In this document: piece after piece, positions 45,594 through 48,993 of the stretch
Layout of the letters: each line of letters starts with the position of its first letter
Numbering within the stretch: position 1 is the stretch's first letter
NCBI GenBank assembly: GCA_009929445.1
Contig: SAAL01000014.1
Coordinates: 1 to 48,993 of the forward strand
Direction of reading: 5' to 3'
DNA length: 48,993 nucleotides
Origin: Bacteroidia bacterium
GTDB taxonomy: Bacteria > Bacteroidota > Bacteroidia > Bacteroidales > Paludibacteraceae
The notes under the pieces: generated by a model
Databases searched by the model: none
What the model was told of the DNA's origin: nothing
Seen by the model: the letters and a program-made list of their open reading frames with translations, nothing else
Program-made: the position numbers and the translations under genes

Positions 45594-47033
45594 ATGACTA
45601 TTTTAAGAAAAGCTATAACCTGCGTGTTATTCTGTTCGTTTTGGTTTGCAAATGCCCAAAACACAACTACCGATTATCTGAAACACCATGTCTTCACACT
45701 TGCCGCCGATTCGTTAAAAGGCAGAAAAGCAGGTTCGGAGGAGAGTACCCGGGCTGCCCGATACATTGTTGAACAATGGCAGGCTATTGGCATACAACCG
45801 TACAAGGACAACGATTATTTTCATTCATTCGATAAATACAAAAACATCATCGGCATCATTGAAGGCGGGGATGAAAACCGTAAGAACGAATACATCGTTA
45901 TAGGCGCACATTACGATCATCTCGGATTCAAAATAAAAGATAACAATACCATTATTTACAACGGAGCGGATGACAATGCTTCGGGTACAGCTGCGCTGAT
46001 TGAAACTGCCCGTTTGTTAAAGAGCAGGCAGAACGAGCTAAAACGAAGTGTTATTCTTGTTGCCTTTGATGCGGAAGAAGTTGGTTTGGTTGGTTCAACG
46101 CGCTTTGTCAACGACAACCTGTTTTCTTCGGCCAGTATAATGCTAATGATGAGCGTGGATATGGTAGGATGGTACGGTACCAACGGAGCCGTTGAATACT
46201 CGGGAACAGGCAGTTTCAGAAACAGCGAAAGAATAATGAATGAAGCGAACGATATTCCCACCGGTTTGAAGGTAAAAACTGAAGCTTTCGAAAAAAACAT
46301 GTTCGTAGCTACCGATACCCAGCCCTTTGCCCGGGCCGGTATACCTACGTTAGCTGTCACTACCGGATTAAAATCACCTTACCATAAACCCAAAGACGAC
46401 GCGGATCTGATTGACTACGTCGGTATGACATTAATCACAGAGCACCTTGCCAACCTGACTATAAAACTATCGCAAGAAGATGAGATTACCCCGACAGGGA
46501 AAGTAGCCGATAAACACCTTTCAAGTCGTAAACTTTTTCAGATGGGCTTTACGGGCAACATAGGTAACAATCACCACTATTATACTGATGGCGCGCTGGA
46601 TGGTAAATCCTCGTTCGCCTATGGTATCGGTCTTACCACACAATTGAATCTGGGTGCGTTGGCTTTCCGTCCTGAGGTTTTTTTTGAGGATGTTTCGGCT
46701 AAATATCCGGGAGGCAATATTCACTCGAATAACATAACCATTCCGCTGAACCTTGTTTTACAAAGCAAAAAACCTACCGGAGGCGTTGATGTATTTGTTG
46801 GTTCTTACTATACCTATCGTCTCAATGGAAAACAGGGCACAGAACCGCTTGATTTCAATACCTTCAATCGTTCGGAGTGGGGTATTAACTGGGGATTTAG
46901 CTTCCTGGCAGGACCTGTGAAGATTGGTTATACTAATCGCAGTGCGCTCACGAATTTTACACAGCAACCAAACGACGACAACGCGTACGTACGAAACAGA
47001 GCAGGATATTTTACTCTTGGGTGGATGTTTTAA
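45594..47033 (+). CDS. M28-family zinc aminopeptidase fused to a C-terminal outer-membrane barrel
   Basis: The 479-residue protein has a signal peptide (to FANAQN, ~residue 21). Residues ~25-285 are an M28 peptidase with the zinc ligands in GAHYDHLG, GADDNASGTAAL, DAEEVGLVGS, SVDMVGWYG and SPYHKPKDDADL. The family removes N-terminal amino acids from peptides. Residues ~310-479 have alternating strands, glycine and aromatic girdle residues (SFAYGIGLTTQLNLGALAFRPEVFF) and end GYFTLGWMF with a terminal Phe. This is the hallmark of a barrel inserted by the Bam machinery. Such a fusion would tether the peptidase at the outer membrane. The barrel call is from pattern only. It is a single-gene unit with repeat-rich flanks. 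Confidence 0.85.
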   Translation: MTILRKAITCVLFCSFWFANAQNTTTDYLKHHVFTLAADSLKGRKAGSEESTRAARYIVEQWQAIGIQPYKDNDYFHSFDKYKNIIGIIEGGDENRKNEYIVIGAHYDHLGFKIKDNNTIIYNGADDNASGTAALIETARLLKSRQNELKRSVILVAFDAEEVGLVGSTRFVNDNLFSSASIMLMMSVDMVGWYGTNGAVEYSGTGSFRNSERIMNEANDIPTGLKVKTEAFEKNMFVATDTQPFARAGIPTLAVTTGLKSPYHKPKDDADLIDYVGMTLITEHLANLTIKLSQEDEITPTGKVADKHLSSRKLFQMGFTGNIGNNHHYYTDGALDGKSSFAYGIGLTTQLNLGALAFRPEVFFEDVSAKYPGGNIHSNNITIPLNLVLQSKKPTGGVDVFVGSYYTYRLNGKQGTEPLDFNTFNRSEWGINWGFSFLAGPVKIGYTNRSALTNFTQQPNDDNAYVRNRAGYFTLGWMF

Positions 47034-47071
47034 ACTTTTTTTGAAAAGAAAAGAAACCCAAATGACCCACT

Positions 47072-47408
47072 GCTGCCACGCTAATTTAACGCGTAGTAAG
47101 TCAGATAAATATGTTATGAATATCCGCATGATGACCTGATAATCCATTGCCACGCCTTTCAGAGGCTTGGATTCAATGGATTTAAGAGATTGGCTTCAGC
47201 CAAAGTTTTATATAAGTTAGGCTAAAGCCCTTAAATCTTTTTTTCTACATACCCACGCCTTAAAAGACGTAGCAACTAAAAATGTGTCAGGACGCTTTGC
47301 AGTTGTATAATGGATGATGCGGGAAGTAATGGATAATTGGACATTGTGTTCATTTGAGGCTAGTAGACGAGCGATAAAATCGCATCGTTCTATCACTTTA
47401 CAGCAGCG
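47072..47408. repeat. Inverted-repeat element, copy Y, with internal insertion
   Basis: The left end (TGCTGCCACGC ... GTAAGTCAGATA) and the right-hand part (GCTTTGCAGTTGT ... GCAGCG) line up with the copy at 48731-48948. Over about 72 bp (from 47294 here and 48850 there) roughly four-fifths of bases agree without gaps. About 120 bp between them is unrelated and contains the long inverted repeat at 47179-47237. No coding sequence was seen in it. Confidence 0.6.
47179..47237. repeat. Long inverted repeat followed by a T-run
   Basis: GATTTAAG (47179-47186) pairs with CTTAAATC (47230-47237), and inside it GGCTTCAGCC pairs with GGCTAAAGCC with one mismatch. TTTTTTTC follows, so it could also act as a terminator on the plus strand. 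It is flanked by two related hairpins, CCACGCCTTTCAGAGGCTTGG and CCACGCCTTAAAAGACGT. Confidence 0.65.
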
Positions 47409-47472
47409 AACGAAATAAGCCCCAAAGCGCTTCGATTAACAATAATTAATAATTGTTGTTGAAATTTATTGC

Positions 47473-47501
47473 TTGAGTAATATTCAAATCAGTTATTTTT
47501 G
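47473..47501 (+). promoter_or_regulatory. Orphan promoter with no gene downstream
   Basis: TTG (47473-47475), an 18-bp spacer and TATTTTTG (47494-47501) match the Bacteroidota promoter fully. No rightward gene follows before the window end; the convergent HU_HIG gene lies beyond. Confidence 0.55.
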
Positions 47502-47562
47502 TAAAGGTAAACTAAGAAATGGTGCCCTTTTTCAGCAAAAGTGCCGGTTTTATGCAGAATTA

Positions 47563-47650
47563 GTATGTTTTTAAAAAACATAAGGACTTCCTGAACAAAA
47601 CATACGGTCTTTTTGAATAAAACATACGGACATTTTTTAAAAACATACGG
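47563..47650. repeat. Array of four 11-bp direct repeats at 21-22 bp spacing plus one inverted copy
   Basis: AAAACATACGG occurs at 47597-47607, 47619-47629 and 47640-47650, and as AAAACATAAGG at 47575-47585. The inverse GTATGTTTT is at 47563-47571. Start-to-start distances are 22, 22 and 21 bp, about two helical turns, and the DNA between is T-rich. It resembles a multi-site protein-binding array (iteron-like) more than a CRISPR. Confidence 0.7.
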
Positions 47651-47671
47651 TTGTTTTTCTGAATTTTATAA

Positions 47672-47719
47672 TAAAAAAAAACGTCCACTGCCCCGGAGGG
47701 GTCATTGAACGTTTAATGA
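47672..47719 (-). terminator. Terminator-like palindrome, convergent side of the HU_HIG gene
   Basis: AAACGT (47679-47684) pairs with ACGTTT (47709-47714) around CCCC/GGGG arms. On the minus strand this runs directly into a run of T residues, so it should end the HU_HIG transcript. The overlapping palindrome TCATTGAACGTTTAATGA (47702-47719) followed by TTTTTT could act on the plus strand. The ~150 bp between it and the HU_HIG stop codon holds no gene I can support. Confidence 0.6.
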
Positions 47720-47875
47720 ACCTTTTTTGATTACCGCTTTCTATGCACAGATGTACAAGTGCGCTGCTATCTTTACGTGTACTTTTGCTTTTCCTGCTTA
47801 TCTTGCGCCAACAAGTTAAACGATTCAAGGCAAAACATCTATCCCGGCCCTTATCGGAGGGCTCAACTGCTCCGC

Positions 47876-48259
47876 TTACACTGTTTTTAGTGTAAATCTC
47901 AGCGCTGCCAAAGCATCGGAAATGCGACGACCCGGACGAAACTTCACGCGAACACCCTTTACAAGGTTGCGTGAAGTTTCTTCTTCTGTAGCTGCTCCGT
48001 GACTAAGTACACCAAGCTGAAATGAGCCAAACGATCCGAAACGGACAATTTTCCCATCCATCAACTGCTTGGTCATCTCTGAAGTCAGAGCAGAAAGCAC
48101 CGCAAGTACATCCGGCTCGGTAATGGTGCATCTTTCAGAAATGTTCACAGACATTTCCTCCAAATCCACACTTCCCGTACTCGAAGCACTTACGTAGAAC
48201 TTCTTGGGTGCGTCCTTATCCAAAGGATTTGGGCGCTGAATTTTGTTCAGTACTATCAT
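47876..48259 (-). CDS. HU_HIG-type nucleoid DNA-binding protein
   Basis: Starting at ATG 48259 gives 127 residues (MIVLNKIQRPNPLDKDAPKKFY onward; first 20 shown). The longer frame from a TTG at 48358 lies upstream of the promoter element and would add 33 residues unlike the family. The sequence follows the Bacteroidota HU-like group: N-terminal K-x-Q-R-x-N-P-x-D-x-x-A-P-K-K strand, a helical section ending DGKIVRFGSFGSFQLGV, and RNLVKGVRVKFRPGRRISDAL in the DNA-binding arm and tail. Such proteins bend DNA and may help organise the nucleoid; many genomes carry dozens. It stands alone between repeat-rich gaps. Confidence 0.88.
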   Translation of the reverse strand: MIVLNKIQRPNPLDKDAPKKFYVSASSTGSVDLEEMSVNISERCTITEPDVLAVLSALTSEMTKQLMDGKIVRFGSFGSFQLGVLSHGAATEEETSRNLVKGVRVKFRPGRRISDALAALRFTLKTV

Positions 48260-48650
48260 TTTTTCAAAAAACAATAAAATGAATAAATTCGGTAACCAGC
48301 CCTCGCTATCACGTCGTTGTGAAGCATGAACTAAAGCAAAGATACCAATTAAATACAATTGTTAAAAGTAATATTTTCGTTTTTTTTCAACAATTTTCAC
48401 GTTATAAAGGCAAACCCCTTTGTGAGTGCCTGTGTGGACGTATTAAAATAAAAAATTAACATTATTTAAGTATGCTGGTGCCTGAAAAGTCGATTTTAGG
48501 GATAAAAAAGGTACTAAAAATGACTGCAAATGACTGCAAAACGCCTGATTTTTGAACATTTCTACAAAAAAAAATGTGAGAAAAGTGCTTTTTTACACCA
48601 TTTAATCATCGAATAAGTCAGCGAGCGGGTGTGTCTTAATTAAATTTATT
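48260..48650. other. Upstream region of the HU_HIG gene, no gene seen
   Basis: About 390 bp of AT-rich DNA with no supported reading frame. It holds the HU_HIG -7 element (48337-48344) and a short direct repeat of ATGACTGCAAA at about 48518-48540. Confidence 0.55.
48337..48344 (-). promoter_or_regulatory. -7 element of the HU_HIG gene
   Basis: On the minus strand this reads TATCTTTG, a full match to TAnnTTTG, 77 bp before the ATG at 48259. It argues against a start at 48358. Confidence 0.5.
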
Positions 48651-48655
48651 CATTT

Positions 48656-48682
48656 TTTGTATTAAAATTATTGGTATATTTG
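48656..48682 (+). promoter_or_regulatory. Possible promoter reading into the inverted-repeat element
   Basis: TTTG (48656-48659), a 15-bp spacer and TATATTTG (48675-48682). The -7 box matches but the spacer is short. No gene follows before the window ends. Confidence 0.35.
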
Positions 48683-48730
48683 TCGGGAATAGCTGAGAGG
48701 CTGTGCCCACTGCTTCCGCAGGTTTACCCC

Positions 48731-48948
48731 CGCTGCCGCGCGATTGTATCGCGTGGCAAGTCAGATAAGAAGAAAGTAATTCAAAATAGTAAAAGTTACA
48801 ACGTGTAGAAATTATAAATTCAAAAATCCGGAAGGAGTATATTTTGTTAGCTTTGCAGTTGTGGTATGGATAATGCGGGAAGAAAAGGATTATTGGATAT
48901 TGTGTTAATTTGAAACTTGTAGCCACGCGATGCAATCGCGCGGCAGCG
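48731..48948. repeat. 218-bp element with 27-bp terminal inverted repeats, copy X
   Basis: The left arm (48731-48757) begins CGCTGCCGCGCGATTG, and the right arm (48922-48948) is its reverse complement at 26 of 27 positions. Each arm is also a hairpin by itself (GCGCGAT/ATCGCG). ACCCC outside the left arm is mirrored by GGGGT outside the right arm. The interior has no reading frame I can support and no transposase. This is a MITE- or REPIN-like element; diverged copies lie at 47072-47408 and 45389-45541. Confidence 0.75.
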
Positions 48949-48993
48949 AGGGGTGGACGAGAAGTACTGGATCAAGCCGTGATGTTTTACTGC

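Larger units (their letters stand above)
47508..47730 (+). ncRNA. Candidate non-coding transcript carrying a repeat array
   Basis: A transcript starting from the orphan promoter would begin near 47508. It would pass a 14-codon ORF (ATG 47519 to TAG) and the repeats at 47563-47650, and could end at the palindrome at 47679-47719 followed by six T residues. No known RNA family was recognised. Existence of the transcript is inferred. Confidence 0.35.

Noticed and set aside
47563-47650. CRISPR-like spacing of short repeats
   Set aside because: Repeats are only 11 bp with ~11-bp T-rich gaps and there are no cas genes; true arrays have 24-48 bp repeats and ~30 bp spacers.
47637-47828. 63-residue minus-strand frame downstream of the HU_HIG gene
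   Set aside because: It starts at TTG and runs through a terminator palindrome and one of the 11-bp repeats; composition is not protein-like.
48691-48720. GCTGAGAGGCTG resembling part of a TPP riboswitch
   Set aside because: The remaining conserved TPP segments (CCTGATCTGG and the later purine-rich strand) are absent and no thiamine gene follows.
48636-48935. 99-residue minus-strand frame at the right end
   Set aside because: It lies across the inverted-repeat element; the translation follows the repeat arms and shows no domain.

Overview
The window looks like chromosomal DNA of a Bacteroidota bacterium, most likely of the order Bacteroidales (Paludibacter/Dysgonomonas-like; the genus is a guess). 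The signs are a SusC/SusD pair, several proteins ending in type IX secretion (T9SS) sorting domains, lipoproteins with acidic residues after the lipid cysteine, the long Bacteroidota form of IspG, an HU_HIG-type DNA-binding protein, a tmRNA encoding the tag GENNYALAA, and repeated TAnnTTTG promoter elements in place of E. coli-type -10 boxes. It is moderately AT-rich. No phage, integrase, transposase, tRNA, rRNA or CRISPR array was seen.

Layout. Positions 1-2080 hold two leftward genes for secreted proteins: a repeat protein cut by the window edge and a beta-helix protein. They diverge from a membrane-anchored AraC-type regulator (2082-3254); a duplicated 17-bp motif lies exactly between the two promoters. 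Next come a periplasmic metallophosphatase, a GtrA/flippase-like pair, ksgA/rsmA and corA.

From 7940 to 25725 lies the most distinctive region, a polysaccharide-utilisation-like locus. It encodes a SusC/SusD pair, two surface lipoproteins, a GHL10 (DUF187) glycoside hydrolase, a propeller-like protein, a phosphodiester glycosidase (NAGPA domain), a TolB-like propeller and a zinc N-acetylmuramoyl-L-alanine amidase. Four of these end in T9SS sorting domains. Amidase plus GHL10 is the enzyme pair that strips peptides from peptidoglycan and then cuts the bare glycan. The phosphodiester glycosidase could act on phosphodiester-linked wall polymers. I therefore infer an extracellular system for eating cell walls, perhaps of Gram-positive bacteria. 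This is not proven.

Positions 25870-31729 hold a small helical protein, two tandem small barrel proteins, ispG, a SulP transporter and a zapA cell-division pair. Positions 31878-33935 hold rny (RNase Y) and ssrA (tmRNA). Positions 34297-38003 hold an OmpA protein and three related outer-membrane barrels. Positions 38131-47033 hold a MATE exporter, an LptF/LptG permease, ribBA, an SDR dehydrogenase, a five-repeat DUF349 protein and an M28 peptidase that appears fused to an outer-membrane barrel.

The last 2 kb is mostly non-coding apart from an HU_HIG gene. It carries members of an inverted-repeat element family (three copies counting 45389-45541), a long inverted repeat, and an orphan promoter followed by four 11-bp direct repeats spaced about 22 bp apart, ending at a terminator-like palindrome. 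This last item is a candidate undescribed small RNA or protein-binding array.
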